64,000 bases of DNA from assembly GCA_003210755.1 (NCBI GenBank), contig QCUL01000008.1, positions 1-64,000 on the forward strand, in the 5' to 3' direction. The notes below the pieces were generated by a model. It did not search any database. It was not told the DNA's origin and was given only the letters and a program-made list of their open reading frames with translations. Positions 20,754-31,014 of the stretch are shown piece after piece. A program made the position numbers and the translations under genes. Source of the stretch: Synechococcus sp. AG-679-C18. GTDB taxonomy: Bacteria; Cyanobacteriota; Cyanobacteriia; PCC-6307; Cyanobiaceae. Numbering within the stretch: the stretch's first letter is position 1; every line of letters begins with the position of its first letter.

Positions 20754-21149
20754 TCAGTTTGTTGAAGATCTTGAAGCCTGGTAACGACGTTCATCCTCTT
20801 GCGCAAAATCTACATTCTCCCAAGGAAAAACAAGCCATTCGTCATTTGGCATCGTGATGACAGCTCCCCACCAGTCAGGGGAGCACTTGGTCACCCAAAC
20901 TACAAATCTGGCGTCCATTTGATTACGTATAGCCTGCAAGGTTTTTCCCGTCTCATAGACGTCATCCACAACAAGACACCCAGGCTTGCAATCTTGAAGC
21001 AAGGGAAGTCCCAATTCATGACTTAATGCAACTCCTAAGCAGAGTCCTCCTCGTGGCACTCCGTACACACCAGTCAGTGAGTCAGAAACATAGCGAGAAG
21101 CGATGATTTTAACCGCTGAATCAAATTGTTGCCAGGTAAGATTCCTCAT
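20754..21149 (-). CDS. Phosphoribosyltransferase-like protein
   Basis: 131 residues. GCLVVDDVYETGKTL is the PRPP-binding loop (VDDxxxTGxT), preceded by VYGVPRGGLCLG. Short purine/xanthine-type phosphoribosyltransferase. The C-terminus WLVFPWENVDF is like the WVxFPWE end of xanthine-type enzymes. Forms a two-gene unit with the downstream deoxyribosyltransferase. Confidence 0.83.
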   Translation of the reverse strand: MRNLTWQQFDSAVKIIASRYVSDSLTGVYGVPRGGLCLGVALSHELGLPLLQDCKPGCLVVDDVYETGKTLQAIRNQMDARFVVWVTKCSPDWWGAVITMPNDEWLVFPWENVDFAQEDERRYQASRSSTN

Positions 21150-22174
21150 TAGAAAACTTAATCAATCATTAGTATTGATTTTTTTGCTGTGCATGCTGCC
21201 AATTTTTGTATAACGTATCAACAATAGTCGGTCTTATTCAACGGTGGGGATCGATGCCACAATTGCTTGTCATCATTCACCTCGCTTTTCAATAAGGCTG
21301 ACACTGTTCACAAGATTAATTCAATAACACTTACTAATACTCGCCAATAACGATAAAATATGTAATTTTACACTTTTGCGGCTATAATATCAATAAACAT
21401 CGTTTAAATTTTAAACAAAACTTGAAGGTGAAAAGTGTAGAACAACAGATCAACTAATAATTTTTAACTGGGATCCCAAGTCAAGCAAATATTCTTGACT
21501 TAATTTTAAATATTGGTTTGAAGTATTTTTGAAGAAGCTAGAACTCTTTTTGTCGGAAAATCAGACTAGCAATCATATTCAATCTCTGATCGTTGTTGAT
21601 TTCTAATGATATCATTATCTCTCATTTGTGATTCGTCGTAATCAAGAACGTGGATAGGGCACGCGGAAGCATTGAACGGCTTGTGTTCTCCCTCAATAAT
21701 GATGGTGCCAATTGGCTGAGCTGAAGCGATACTAATTTTCATCAGTGCTGCTATTTTTTCCTTTATAGCCATTTTTAAGAACTTAGCCAGCTTCTTGTGG
21801 TGTATTCAAGATGTAAGTGATAAAAGATTGGCATATGTCTTTTGATTTATGCTTGACCTTGTAAAACCTAAGATTGTTTCTGTGCATGTGAATTTGTATT
21901 TCACTTTTACAGAGATTTTTCAGCCAATGTTTGTCACTAAAACAATACTTCTAATGAAAAAGCTATTTTAAGAAAACCGTGCATTCTTGCTAGGCTTATA
22001 GGCATCAATATAGTGTTTTAAATACTTTTAGAACTATCATTCTTAATTTAAAACAATTTATTTTGTTTTATTTTTCTTTATTAATTCAAGGCTATCAACC
22101 TCCCATATTAGATTTCCGTTGGACAGCTGATAACCTTTTCCTTAATACTTTAAAATAGTTTTGCGTATTGTACT
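21150..22174. other. 1-kb AT-rich spacer
   Basis: Very AT-rich. One 68-codon minus-strand frame at 21566-21772 starts MAIKEKIAALMKI and holds two Cys; I cannot tell whether it is real. Otherwise stops in all frames and no RNA gene recognised. Confidence 0.45.
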
Positions 22175-22381
22175 TTATTCATAGCGTTCCATAAAATCTT
22201 TGAGTGTATAATATTGGCTATCTGTGGATGTTTCCTTGATAAGCTCATCAAGGGTTTTTGCTTCCAAGCCTTTTTTATATTCATCGAACGATAGATCGAT
22301 TCCAGGGATATAAGTATCTTTGAAAAGGTGATTATATTCATTACAAAGTGCATTGATGATTTGTTCTCGTTTGAATTTCAT
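22175..22381 (-). CDS. Small protein of unknown function
   Basis: 68 residues, charged and helical (MKFKREQIINALCNEYNHL). An AGGACA element sits about 9 bases before ATG 22381. Isolated in AT-rich DNA. Coding character is moderate: a balanced amino acid mix with many charged residues rather than the usual noise composition. Confidence 0.45.
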   Translation of the reverse strand: MKFKREQIINALCNEYNHLFKDTYIPGIDLSFDEYKKGLEAKTLDELIKETSTDSQYYTLKDFMERYE

Positions 22382-22800
22382 TGCTTGTGTCCTAGTGACT
22401 TAAATGAATTAAGGTTCTTGGTTGCAACGTTGATCATGAAGGTCGTTCCACTTAATTGGCTCTGACTTAACACGAATTAATTCTGTAATACACCTTAGCA
22501 TTGACCTTAATTGAGCGCGCTTTGCCGGCCAATCACCAAAGCATTATTACTGAGCGCTGCTTATTGCAATATTTTATTTTTCTCAATGTCTAATGTAATT
22601 TTGTATTTGTGCTTGCACTTCATTAATACTTTGCACAACAAAGAGAATGGTCTTTGACCTTAAAATTCCTCAAACGAGACGTTTCATATATTTAAAGACT
22701 AAAAAGAATGTCGATGAATCAAGAGCTTAATGTGATTTTTTCATGATAGGTTGTCTATGTCAATGAACAGCACTGCTATTGGACGCATCCTGTGCTTTCA
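22382..22800. other. AT-rich spacer
   Basis: No gene or structured RNA recognised in these 419 bp. Confidence 0.45.
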
Positions 22801-23121
22801 TTAGGTCGCCTCTGCAAGCGGTTCTGGAATAGTATTTGTGGGTGCTTCAAATTGGCCCTCTAGTACATTTTCAAGGCGTAATTTCATAAATGTTATGAAG
22901 CTTGAGTCTGTTGAGATTACAGCTGCAGCAGGTTGTGGCAACCTGGCTTTAATTTCAGCAAATTCAGGTGCGTTTATAAACTTTGGATTTCGCACAAGCC
23001 AGAAATCAATCGCTTTTCCTTTCTCTCCGTAATATCGCCGTCTTTCCTTGAGTACTTCTTCCAGAGGCTCTTCTTCTATAAGAAAACGCGCACTTGCTGC
23101 TACAAAATAATGTGTGGTCAT
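22801..23121 (-). CDS. ycf54: Ycf54, assembly/subunit factor of the Mg-protoporphyrin monomethyl ester cyclase
   Basis: 106 residues matching Ycf54 (DUF2488) throughout: [27 protein letters not shown] at the start, [13 protein letters not shown] and [14 protein letters not shown] in the middle, [15 protein letters not shown] at the end. Needed for the oxidative cyclase that forms ring E of chlorophyll. Overlaps the end of pdxJ by 4 bp, so the two are translationally coupled. Confidence 0.92.
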   Translation of the reverse strand: MTTHYFVAASARFLIEEEPLEEVLKERRRYYGEKGKAIDFWLVRNPKFINAPEFAEIKARLPQPAAAVISTDSSFITFMKLRLENVLEGQFEAPTNTIPEPLAEAT

Positions 23122-23867
23122 GAGTTGAGGCTTCCGAATAGTGAGTTACGTCTGGGATTTTGGATTAGATGCTTCATTTCTCTGACTGCCGACTGTAGTC
23201 CCACAGCCAGTGCTCGGGCAATGATTGTATGACCAATGTTGAGTTCTTCCATCCCATCAATCGCTGCAATGGGCTCTACATTCTGATAAGTCAAACCGTG
23301 GCCTGCATTCACCCTTAAACCCATTGATCGTGCTCGGTCTGTTGCTTCTGTGAGTTGAGCTAATGCTGTCGATTGATTTTTCCAATCGGCCATTGCATAA
23401 CAACCGGTATGCAATTCAACCCATTGAGCACCGCATCGATGGCAAGCATCTAATTGGCCTTGCTCTGGATCTACGAACAAACTGACTGGAATATTGTTGC
23501 TCTGGAGCGTTTCGATCATTGATGACAAGTTTTTGCATTGCCTCATGACGTCTAATCCACCCTCTGTTGTCACTTCTTCCCGTCGTTCGGGTACCAACGT
23601 GACCATGTCTGGCTGTTCTCGTAAAGCGATCTCCACCATTTCAGGTGTTGCTGCCATTTCAAGATTTAACCGGGTTCGGACCGTCTGTCGCAGGAGTGTG
23701 AGGTCACGATCCTGAATATGGCGTCGATCTTCCCTGAGGTGAATGGTGATTCCATCAGCTCCGCCGAGTTCAGCTAAGAGGGCCAAGGGCACTGGATCAG
23801 GCTCCACTGTGTGCCTGGCTTGTCGGACAGTGGCGATGTGATCAATGTTGATCCCGAGACTGGCCAC
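23118..23867 (-). CDS. pdxJ: Pyridoxine 5'-phosphate synthase
   Basis: 249 residues, normal length. Starts [18 protein letters not shown] and contains [29 protein letters not shown] and [12 protein letters not shown], all PdxJ signatures. It condenses 1-deoxyxylulose-5-phosphate with 3-amino-1-hydroxyacetone phosphate in vitamin B6 synthesis. First gene of a pair with ycf54. Confidence 0.96.
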   Translation of the reverse strand: MASLGINIDHIATVRQARHTVEPDPVPLALLAELGGADGITIHLREDRRHIQDRDLTLLRQTVRTRLNLEMAATPEMVEIALREQPDMVTLVPERREEVTTEGGLDVMRQCKNLSSMIETLQSNNIPVSLFVDPEQGQLDACHRCGAQWVELHTGCYAMADWKNQSTALAQLTEATDRARSMGLRVNAGHGLTYQNVEPIAAIDGMEELNIGHTIIARALAVGLQSAVREMKHLIQNPRRNSLFGSLNS

Positions 23868-24044
23868 AACCCTTTTCCAAAAAATTGATTTTATGCACTC
23901 GTGGTCGAGGAGCGAGACGCAGCTCTAACTGCACAAGCTTTCGAAGGTAAGAGGCGTCAGCCGCTTACATTCTGCTGCTGTAAACAGCGGTACCAAGCCG
24001 TGCAAAGCGCTCTGACAACTAGGGGTGAGGTTTTGGGTTCAGCG

Positions 24045-24698
24045 ATGAATCCATTCTGGTCAACGCTTGCGATGGTCTTTACGCAGGACTTGGCATTGCC
24101 CTTCTATTTCCGGGAGCGCATTGTTCTTGGAGCACATCATCTGCCTCAAGAAGGGCCTGTGCTCTTAGCACCTACGCACAGAGCTCGCTGGGATGCTCTG
24201 ATCCTGCCGATGGCTACTGGTCGGCGTATCACAGGCCGCGATTGCCGGTTCATGGTGACGCGAAGTGAAATGACAGGCTTTCAGGGGTGGTTCCTTTATC
24301 GACTCGGATGTTTCCCCGTAGACCAGGGTCGTCCCACCCTGACTTCGCTTCGTTACGCAATCGACCTTTTAAGTGCAGGTCAGCAGGTTGTGGTTTTTCC
24401 TGAGGGGAAGATCAATCGCACTGATGATCCGATTCGCTTGCGTCCTGGACTTGTCCGTCTTGCGCAACTTGCCAAAACGAATGGAATCCCTGTGAGCGTT
24501 GTTCCTGTTGGAATTGCTTACGCGGAGGCCAGTCCTTCGGCTTTTGGGAGTGCTGCAATTTGTTTTGAGGCTCCTTTGCTTGCCGAAGGAAGTGGAAGGG
24601 ATGAAGCGGCCCATATGAGTCAGCAATTAGCAGATCGGATGCATACGGCTGAACAAGCGGCCCGAGAGGCTGTAGGCCGACCCCTAAGAAGCCACTAA
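24045..24698 (+). CDS. 1-acyl-glycerol-3-phosphate acyltransferase family protein
   Basis: PTHRARWDAL holds the HxxxxD catalytic motif, and VVFPEGKINR the FPEG acceptor motif of the PlsC family. ATG 24045 (about 217 residues) follows a purine-rich stretch and starts at the first conserved segment. The frame is open back to 23901 but that part has a Cys/Gln-rich non-family sequence. Likely membrane-associated, making phosphatidic acid. Head of a same-strand run with the next three genes. Confidence 0.83.
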   Translation: MNPFWSTLAMVFTQDLALPFYFRERIVLGAHHLPQEGPVLLAPTHRARWDALILPMATGRRITGRDCRFMVTRSEMTGFQGWFLYRLGCFPVDQGRPTLTSLRYAIDLLSAGQQVVVFPEGKINRTDDPIRLRPGLVRLAQLAKTNGIPVSVVPVGIAYAEASPSAFGSAAICFEAPLLAEGSGRDEAAHMSQQLADRMHTAEQAAREAVGRPLRSH

Positions 24699-24724
24699 AG
24701 TCCGGCCAATGTTCTGATCAGTTC

Positions 24725-25264
24725 ATGGGTTCCCGTCTCACCGTCACTGTTATGGCTTTATTGGCCGGACTTGCTGTCGCTCCTGTGCATGTTTTGGCTC
24801 AGTCTGCTGACGGAACTAATGCGTCAGCCAGCAAAGTTCTTGCATCAGGTGGCACTGGTTTTAATGTTGCTGCTGTCAGGAGCCTGCTCAATCGTGGCGA
24901 CTCTGCGGTGGCGTCAGGAAATCTTGATCAAGCTAAGACTGATTACGACAATGCTCGAACTGCTGCCAAGCAACTTCTGGCTTTTTACCGAGATTTAAGT
25001 GGGGCTTTCAGAGGTCTGGATGCCCGAATACCAAGAGAGATGGATTCTAAGGGGCGTGAAGCTCTTTCCCTTTTGGCTCAAGCAAATTTGCGTTTGGCTG
25101 CTTTGTTTCGACGTCAGAATCAGCCAGAGGTTGCTGTTCCAGTCTTGGTTGAGGTGGTTCGTCTAATGACACCAGCTAGTACCGAAGGGCAAAAGGCTTA
25201 TCAAAGTTTGGTTGAGCTTGGTTTTGTGGATACACCTTTTGCTGGAGCGAAATCCCCTAACTAA
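24725..25264 (+). CDS. Exported helical repeat protein of unknown function
   Basis: 179 residues. Signal peptide [26 protein letters not shown] with an A-x-A-type cut, then helices with TPR-like spacing ([24 protein letters not shown]). Conserved cyanobacterial look; no catalytic motif. Starts 26 bp after the acyltransferase gene. Confidence 0.7.
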   Translation: MGSRLTVTVMALLAGLAVAPVHVLAQSADGTNASASKVLASGGTGFNVAAVRSLLNRGDSAVASGNLDQAKTDYDNARTAAKQLLAFYRDLSGAFRGLDARIPREMDSKGREALSLLAQANLRLAALFRRQNQPEVAVPVLVEVVRLMTPASTEGQKAYQSLVELGFVDTPFAGAKSPN

Positions 25265-25331
25265 GTTGCACTGCGTTGAACTCATCAACGTCGTTGATCT
25301 GCCAGCATCAGAAAAGTTCAACTGCGCTTGC

Positions 25332-25565
25332 ATGGTTCAGTCAGATGCGGTGAGTTCGGCAATTCGTCGAGCTCTTCCTGATGCACAGGTGTCAGTGGAA
25401 GACCTCACAGGAGGTGGTGATCACCTTCAAGTAACGGTGGTGTCCTCCAAATTCGAGGGGCTTACCCGAATCAAACAGCACCAAATGGTTTATGGCGCAT
25501 TGCGTGAGGATCTTGCTAGCGAAGCTATTCACGCCTTAGCACTCATCACATCTACACCTGGCTAA
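25332..25565 (+). CDS. bolA: BolA family protein
   Basis: 77 residues from ATG 25332. [25 protein letters not shown] and [15 protein letters not shown] are the BolA signature, including the His that helps bind an iron-sulfur cluster with a monothiol glutaredoxin. The glutaredoxin gene follows 44 bp downstream. Confidence 0.92.
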   Translation: MVQSDAVSSAIRRALPDAQVSVEDLTGGGDHLQVTVVSSKFEGLTRIKQHQMVYGALREDLASEAIHALALITSTPG

Positions 25566-25609
25566 CGAATCAATCGTTCCGTTTCTTTCCCTAACGCCAT
25601 TTTTGATCT

Positions 25610-25933
25610 ATGGACCTTCAAACTAAAGAGCGCATTCAGACGCTGATCAAGTCCAGTCCTATTTTTGTGTTCATGAAAGGCACGAAACTAATGCCTCAAT
25701 GCGGCTTCTCAAATAATGTTGTACAAATTCTCAATGCCCTCGGCATGAGTTTTGAAACCTTTGATGTTTTGTCTGACATGGAGATACGTCAAGGCATCAA
25801 GGATTACTCCGAATGGCCCACGATTCCTCAGGTTTATGTCAAAGGAGAATTCATGGGCGGCTCAGATATCCTGATCGAGATGTACAACAACGGAGAGCTA
25901 AAAGAGAAATTAGAGATCGAGCTCGCCAGTTGA
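25610..25933 (+). CDS. grxD: Monothiol glutaredoxin, Grx4 type
   Basis: 107 residues with the CGFS active site (Cys31) and EWPTIPQVYVKGEFMGGSDI. CGFS glutaredoxins bind a 2Fe-2S cluster, alone or with BolA, and pass clusters or report iron status. Adjacency to bolA is the classic conserved pair. Confidence 0.95.
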   Translation: MDLQTKERIQTLIKSSPIFVFMKGTKLMPQCGFSNNVVQILNALGMSFETFDVLSDMEIRQGIKDYSEWPTIPQVYVKGEFMGGSDILIEMYNNGELKEKLEIELAS

Positions 25934-25941
25934 TTGAATAG

Positions 25942-26214
25942 TCACCAATCGCGATGGGGATGACTGTAAAGAGTGCTGACATCTCCATCTGGGCCAATAA
26001 AGCTAGAAGGGTCCATAATCCAGCGCTCGACCAGTTGCTCGAGTTTGGACATTTCTCTCGTTTCCAGAGCACTGCAGCGTCTTAATGCGTGAAGGTAGCC
26101 GTCGGCGTAAAGCCTTAATTCCGATGGACTGTGGTATCTGGTCGTTAGTTCCTGACATGCATCGCACAGCGACTGGAAGTGTCGAATGGCTTCCGGGTGC
26201 TGAAGGGATGTCAT
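25942..26214 (-). CDS. DUF6761-type conserved cyanobacterial protein
   Basis: 90 residues, no membrane segment. The layout IRHFQSLCDACQ, SELRLYADGYLHALRRCSALE and VERWIMDPSSF resembles the DUF6761 family. Function unknown. Tail to tail with grxD, 8 bp apart. Confidence 0.7.
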   Translation of the reverse strand: MTSLQHPEAIRHFQSLCDACQELTTRYHSPSELRLYADGYLHALRRCSALETREMSKLEQLVERWIMDPSSFIGPDGDVSTLYSHPHRDW

Positions 26215-26290
26215 CTTTAATGTGCGCTGCAGCCTCTGCTACCTGCTAGCAGTGGAATGGTACTAGCGTAAGCGCGGTTTTCCCTGCTGT

Positions 26291-27055
26291 GTGACCTCCT
26301 CTTCTCGGGACCTTCTGGACAACAGTTCTGATTTGGTCTCCACCTCACAATTTGTTCCGTCTGCAGCTCAGCCCCGAGAACCGTTTCGGGTTTTGGTTGT
26401 TGAACCCCATCCCACGCTGAGAACCGTTTTGGTTCAGCGTTTGCGACAAGATGGGCACCTGACTGCGGCAGTTTCATCCCCTGCTGAAGCTCAAGAGCTT
26501 TGTCAGGACCAATCTCCGGATTTGTTGGTCTGCGCTGAGCTACTTGAGCAAAGTTCAGCTTTACGCCTAGCGCAGCAACTTCGATCTCCCGTCATCGTCT
26601 TAACGGCAAGAACTGGTGCTGAACCCGTCGTCGGCCTGCTGGATGATGGAGCTGACGATGTGCTTCGAAAGCCCTTTGGTCTGGAGGAGTTAGCAGCACG
26701 CTGCCGCACGTTGCTCAAACGTGGCCACAGCGGTTTGCAGGAGCGTGTCAGCGTTGGTCCCCTAGAAGTTCATTTACTTCTTAGACAAGTCACCTTGCGT
26801 GAAAAGCCAGTTGAGCTAAGTCCTAGAGAGTTCGCCCTTCTCTGCGCTCTGTTAATGCCTCCAGGAATGGTGCGCAGTCGCCAAGAATTACTGCGAATGG
26901 CATGGCCTCCCTTCAGCGGAGGTCCAAGATCGGTAGATACTCAAGTGCTGACTCTTCGGCGCAAACTTGAGCAGGCCGGATTGGGCGATGGAGGTGGCAT
27001 TACGACTGTTCGGCAACAAGGATATCGATTCAGCTTGGAAAACATCCGGGAATAA
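26291..27055 (+). CDS. OmpR-type response regulator with a degenerate receiver
   Basis: 254 residues, GTG start at 26291. Receiver at 31-135, OmpR/PhoB winged helix at 150-250 (ELSPREFALLCALL, RSVDTQVLTLRRKL). In the receiver the phospho-acceptor position is Ala82 (PDLLVCAELL instead of PDLVLLDLML) and the acidic pocket is EPH instead of DDE; Thr105 and Lys127 are kept. It is therefore likely to work without phosphorylation. No histidine kinase next to it. Targets unknown. Confidence 0.87.
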   Translation: MTSSSRDLLDNSSDLVSTSQFVPSAAQPREPFRVLVVEPHPTLRTVLVQRLRQDGHLTAAVSSPAEAQELCQDQSPDLLVCAELLEQSSALRLAQQLRSPVIVLTARTGAEPVVGLLDDGADDVLRKPFGLEELAARCRTLLKRGHSGLQERVSVGPLEVHLLLRQVTLREKPVELSPREFALLCALLMPPGMVRSRQELLRMAWPPFSGGPRSVDTQVLTLRRKLEQAGLGDGGGITTVRQQGYRFSLENIRE

Positions 27056-28130
27056 AGATCAGTAACAGCAAAACTCCTCAAAAATATCGTCAAGATAAAG
27101 AAATAAAAACTAATACTGAATAACTTTTTCATGTTACAAGCGAATTGGTTGAAGCCTTGATCTAGAAATTTTATGGTTCATTTAGCTTTTGCTGTGCTAT
27201 CGGCCTACACATTTTAGGTCTTAATTATTTTAGTAGTTATGAAATATTCTCAGGAGCAATAAATAAATGAAATATATCTATCTATACCATATCAAATTTT
27301 TTATTATCTTACTGGCATAAAAAAAGAACGCCCACCATCCAGTCGCCGTTCTTTTGTCTTTTGAAGCCTTGCTCCCCAGCAGAGGCTTCAGCTCAATATT
27401 GGCTACAAAGCAAGAAAATGTCAGTAGAGGGCAGTGGTTTTCTCTATAAAAGAGAAGTTGCCTAATCTTCCCCTTCGGACGAAACTCCAGCACAATCATC
27501 AAATTCATCTCAAGCAATATGAACAAGTGTCATTGCTTATGAGCTTATAAATTCAGTAAAACGTATCAATAACCTCCCCGTTTTTGCAAATAATCTACCC
27601 AAAAGTTGAGGTTATGAACAACTTTACTAAGCAGTTATTTTTGTTGAGAAATAAACTTACTACTTGCTCACTAGCAACTATTCAATCCATTTGTAATTCC
27701 TGTCTGCAGGATTTTTAAGAAATCGTCAAACACTATGTCTTCAGCAGGTTGCTGCAATGTTTTGCCACCTATCAAAATCAATTGACCAAATCAAAACAAG
27801 TCGTTAAGGGCCTGATGGACGCACAGACCGGTGTCGATTTCAACGGCTCTAATCAGCATTAGGTTGAGATTCGAGATTAAAAATGAACTTGAGTGCCGAG
27901 CCCACTATTTCTGTAGCCATAGACAGGTCGAGTGGCTGGATCAGCCCTATAGCTTCCATTGTTGTAAACCCTTCGATCATGCCGAAGATTACGGCGAAAC
28001 ACCCTTTGGTCATAACGTATCTGACGACGTAGGCGTTTTAGCTGATGTTGCCTGTTTTAGTGATATCCAAGGGGTAATGGAACTACATTGATTGATTAAT
28101 TGGTATAAAATTTAGGAAAGCCAGGAAGCA
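27056..28130. other. 1-kb spacer with a terminator
   Basis: AT-rich, with only weak frames (minus 27278-27526, plus 27831-28091). The second is Cys/His-rich but two frames compete there, so neither is called. The terminator at 27321-27360 is listed separately. Confidence 0.45.
27321..27360. terminator. Bidirectional rho-independent terminator
   Basis: AAAGAACG (27323-27330) pairs with CGTTCTTT (27347-27354); an A-run precedes and TTTTGTCTTTT follows, so it can work in both directions. It lies 270 bp past the response regulator gene. Confidence 0.65.
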
Positions 28131-28916
28131 ATGATTGAGGAGTGTACTAGCACTAATACAAGTCTTCAGTATGACTTGAAAAATCCAATAAAAAGCTATT
28201 TTTTGCCAAAAAGATATAAGGAAATTTCGGGTATATCCTTTTTTTCTGACAAAAAATCCTTGGCTTTTGTTCAGGACGAGGCTGTCCAGATTTACAAATT
28301 TGATCTCTGTTCAAGTGAAATCACAGAGTATTCGAAGCTCGAGTCTGGAGATTTAGAAGATATTGAAATCATAGGAACTGCTGCCTATTTATTGAAAGCA
28401 GGAGATCATCCAAGCCTATACAAAAGTTGCCACTTTTCAAGCAAAAAACCTCATTACGAACGCTATAATTTAAATCTCCATAAATCCTATGATCCAGAAG
28501 GATTATGCTCTGATGTAGACCAGAGCAGATTGCTAATCGCTTGCAAGGGATCTCCTAATAAAAACGATCATGTGAGAGAAGTATTTACTTTTAATCTCCA
28601 ATCTGGCTGTATGGATGATTTACCCTTACTATCTATTGATTGTCGTGATTTCTTAAATAGCTCCAAGGATAGATTTAATCCATCTGGAATTGCAATGCAT
28701 CCTCAAACTAGCGATCTTTATGTTATCAGTACTAAGTCTGTCAAAATGATGGTCTGTTATGGGCTAGATGGTAACTTTAAGGGTGCTTGGAAATTTGACG
28801 AAGATCAATTCATTCAGCCTGAAGGGATTGCATTTACGAATTCTGGGGATTTAGTAATTTCAAGTGAAGGAAAAAAAGGTAATAAAGCAAGAATCTCTGT
28901 CATCTCTTATATTTAA
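28131..28916 (+). CDS. SdiA-regulated-domain beta-propeller protein
   Basis: 261 residues. KEISGISFFSDKKSLAFVQDE, GDLEDIEIIGTAAYLLKAGD, YDPEGLCSDVDQSRLLIACKG, NPSGIAMHPQTSDLYVIS and QPEGIAFTNSGDLVISSEG are the repeated blades of the SdiA-regulated/YjiK-type propeller. No signal peptide here, unlike most relatives. Role unknown; such propellers often bind sugars or phosphates. Confidence 0.75.
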   Translation: MIEECTSTNTSLQYDLKNPIKSYFLPKRYKEISGISFFSDKKSLAFVQDEAVQIYKFDLCSSEITEYSKLESGDLEDIEIIGTAAYLLKAGDHPSLYKSCHFSSKKPHYERYNLNLHKSYDPEGLCSDVDQSRLLIACKGSPNKNDHVREVFTFNLQSGCMDDLPLLSIDCRDFLNSSKDRFNPSGIAMHPQTSDLYVISTKSVKMMVCYGLDGNFKGAWKFDEDQFIQPEGIAFTNSGDLVISSEGKKGNKARISVISYI

Positions 28917-29148
28917 TATCTTCGTAGGGAACAAGGGCGTCTTCTTGTATTAGAAAAAAGTCTTTAACCACACACTTCACTATTGTCTAGTCAACCATAG
29001 CTAAAACCTCAATCAATCTTATAGCAACAATACAGAAAACCATCGGTAATTAAAATTATGTTTTTGAAGAAGGCGAAAAAGCTAGTATTTTATTTATCAG
29101 CGCGAGCAAAGTAACTTTGTTCGGAAAAATATTAATTATTAGCCTCAC

Positions 29149-29664
29149 TTACTGGCAATTCTTGCTAACAAATTTGACGGCCGGCGCATAACCTAAATCA
29201 ACCGCCTTTTCCCAATCAATACATGCACTTTTCATATCTCCAGAAATTTCCATAGAAATACCATGATTGAATTGAGCATTACCGTCCTTCGGATTAATTT
29301 CTATTGCCTTATTGAAATCAAGTATGGCGCCATTTACATCACCTGATCTTGCTTTAGCAATTCCACGACTGCCGTATGAATCAACCTTGTCTGCGTCTAA
29401 TTCAATGGCTTTATCGTAATCACTGATAGATCCTTGAAAGTCTCCTGATTTTGCTTTAGCCAGTCCACGATAGTAGTAACTTTGAGGTTCTTCTGGATCA
29501 ATCTCTATTGCTTTACTAAAATCTATAAGCGCTCCTTTATAATCTCCTACTCCAAGTTTATCTAAACCACTGCGATAATCATTTAATTCAGAGCTTGAGA
29601 ATCCTGCGCACAAAAGCGCGAGCAGCGAAAGTACAAAGGCGATTGTAGTGGTGCGTATCGACAT
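29149..29664 (-). CDS. Exported TPR protein
   Basis: 171 residues: signal peptide to about residue 24 (AFVLSLLALLCAGFSSS), then at least three canonical TPR units (GDYKGALIDFSKAIEIDPEE, GDFQGSISDYDKAIELDADK, GDVNGAILDFNKAIEINPKD) plus a half unit. Protein-protein scaffold in the periplasm or membrane. Partner unknown. Confidence 0.82.
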   Translation of the reverse strand: MSIRTTTIAFVLSLLALLCAGFSSSELNDYRSGLDKLGVGDYKGALIDFSKAIEIDPEEPQSYYYRGLAKAKSGDFQGSISDYDKAIELDADKVDSYGSRGIAKARSGDVNGAILDFNKAIEINPKDGNAQFNHGISMEISGDMKSACIDWEKAVDLGYAPAVKFVSKNCQ

Positions 29665-29932
29665 TCACTGTTCGTTCACTTCTACAGTTATCTTAGTCAA
29701 AATGCCATGTTTAGTAAAGAGTGCCAATCAAAGACTTTTCAGTATTTGTTATCTCTGTGAGTCCGATTTAAGTTCATGCTTCGCTTTTTGAAGGTATTCG
29801 TTTTGTAAGTTTGACAGTTATATCACATTGTGCGGTCATCTGGTTTGGAGCATCATAAAGACTGAAACGGCATTCAGCTCAGTTGCGGCTGCACTCGTGT
29901 GAATAGGATTGTCCTTACTTTTATTTTCGTTG

Positions 29933-29989
29933 TTTCGTACCGTCAAACCTTTTAGTCTTTTTGACTAGACTAAAAGACGGTAAACGAAA
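29933..29989. other. Long imperfect inverted repeat
   Basis: TTTCGTACCGTC..TTTTAGTC on the left pairs with GACTAAAAGACGGTAAACGAAA on the right (ending at 29989) around a short loop, with bulges of two and about five bases. It sits alone in the 590-bp spacer between two minus-strand genes. Could be a small-RNA terminator, a processed hairpin or a MITE-like remnant. Confidence 0.5.
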
Positions 29990-30254
29990 TAAGTTTTCTT
30001 GCCCAAAACTATTTCAAAGAATTTTCTGGATAAAACATAGAAAATGTTAGATATTTTGAGTTCTACTAACTCAATCATTAAATAACTAGATTTTCAGAAT
30101 TATTGTCAGGCATTATTATCGAATATATCGCTTATCATACTATTGAATCTTGATGTATTGATAGAATTTTCGTGCAGTTATAGAAATTGTTTTTGATCCA
30201 TCTATCGGATCCATAGTAGCAATCATTCGGTTTTAACTTGCCTTTGATTTACTC

Positions 30255-30599
30255 TCACCAGTTGACTCTGATGTTGCCTCCATTTGGACCTTGGAATGTT
30301 ACGCCCCCTTCTGGGCCTTGTGGCTGATACCTAGGCCCCCAATTGATTGGTCTACGACCTTGCCACCAATCTCCATTGCGCGCACAGACTCCACGACCCT
30401 CATAGTGATAACCAATAGCACACACTTGATGGTCTCTTCTGCCTTTGGGCTTGCAATACCCTGCTCCCATTAAGGAACCTGTTTGTATCCACCGCGCGTT
30501 GGGTCCGCAGTTTTGAGCTGCATGTGCTGGTGCTGTTCCAATTGCCATGACCTGCACGGCGGCAAAAAAACCTATTGCAACCGGATTAGGTCTCAACAT
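30255..30599 (-). CDS. Small secreted protein, Cys and Gly rich
   Basis: From ATG 30599: signal peptide MLRPNPVAIGFFAAVQVMA.. ending APAHAAQ, then about 85 residues with four Cys (NCGPNARW, GYCKPKG, QVCAIGYHYEGRGVC) and a Trp/Gly/Pro-rich tail. The even Cys number suggests disulfides outside the cytoplasm. The longer frame from 30641 adds residues before the signal peptide. Family unknown. Confidence 0.65.
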   Translation of the reverse strand: MLRPNPVAIGFFAAVQVMAIGTAPAHAAQNCGPNARWIQTGSLMGAGYCKPKGRRDHQVCAIGYHYEGRGVCARNGDWWQGRRPINWGPRYQPQGPEGGVTFQGPNGGNIRVNW

Positions 30600-30641
30600 G
30601 TTGTTTTTGCGCAAAGTACTGAACCCAAAATCTGACAACAT

Positions 30642-31014
30642 TCACAACAGTTGTCAGATAAACTCAATAATTGCTTACAAAGTCTTCATAAGTCAAAAAT
30701 TTTTATACAATTGCTTTTATCGCTAATACTATTGATGATTGACGATGCTTGTTTCTTTGATCGTTGGTAAATCTGTTAGCTCATTTTTTCCTACGTGAAA
30801 CATGAAGCGATCATCGAGAACAATTCAAATCCAAAGCGAAACTCTAATTAGTCCATGCTTTTTATGCTTACCACTAAGACAGTAATTATTTCACTTATAT
30901 CATAAATTTGCGTTGTGCAATATTTATAATTTTCAAGCCAATGATACCTATTGTAAGGAATAAAATCCGATAAATGACTGATCTTAATGTCATATTTATG
31001 GGCACTTTTAATCT
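30642..31014. other. AT-rich spacer
   Basis: 373 bp with no supported gene or RNA. Confidence 0.45.

Noticed and set aside
27831-28091. 86-codon Cys/His-rich plus-strand frame
   Set aside because: A second frame over the same bases is equally coherent, and neither has a recognisable family or clear start signal.
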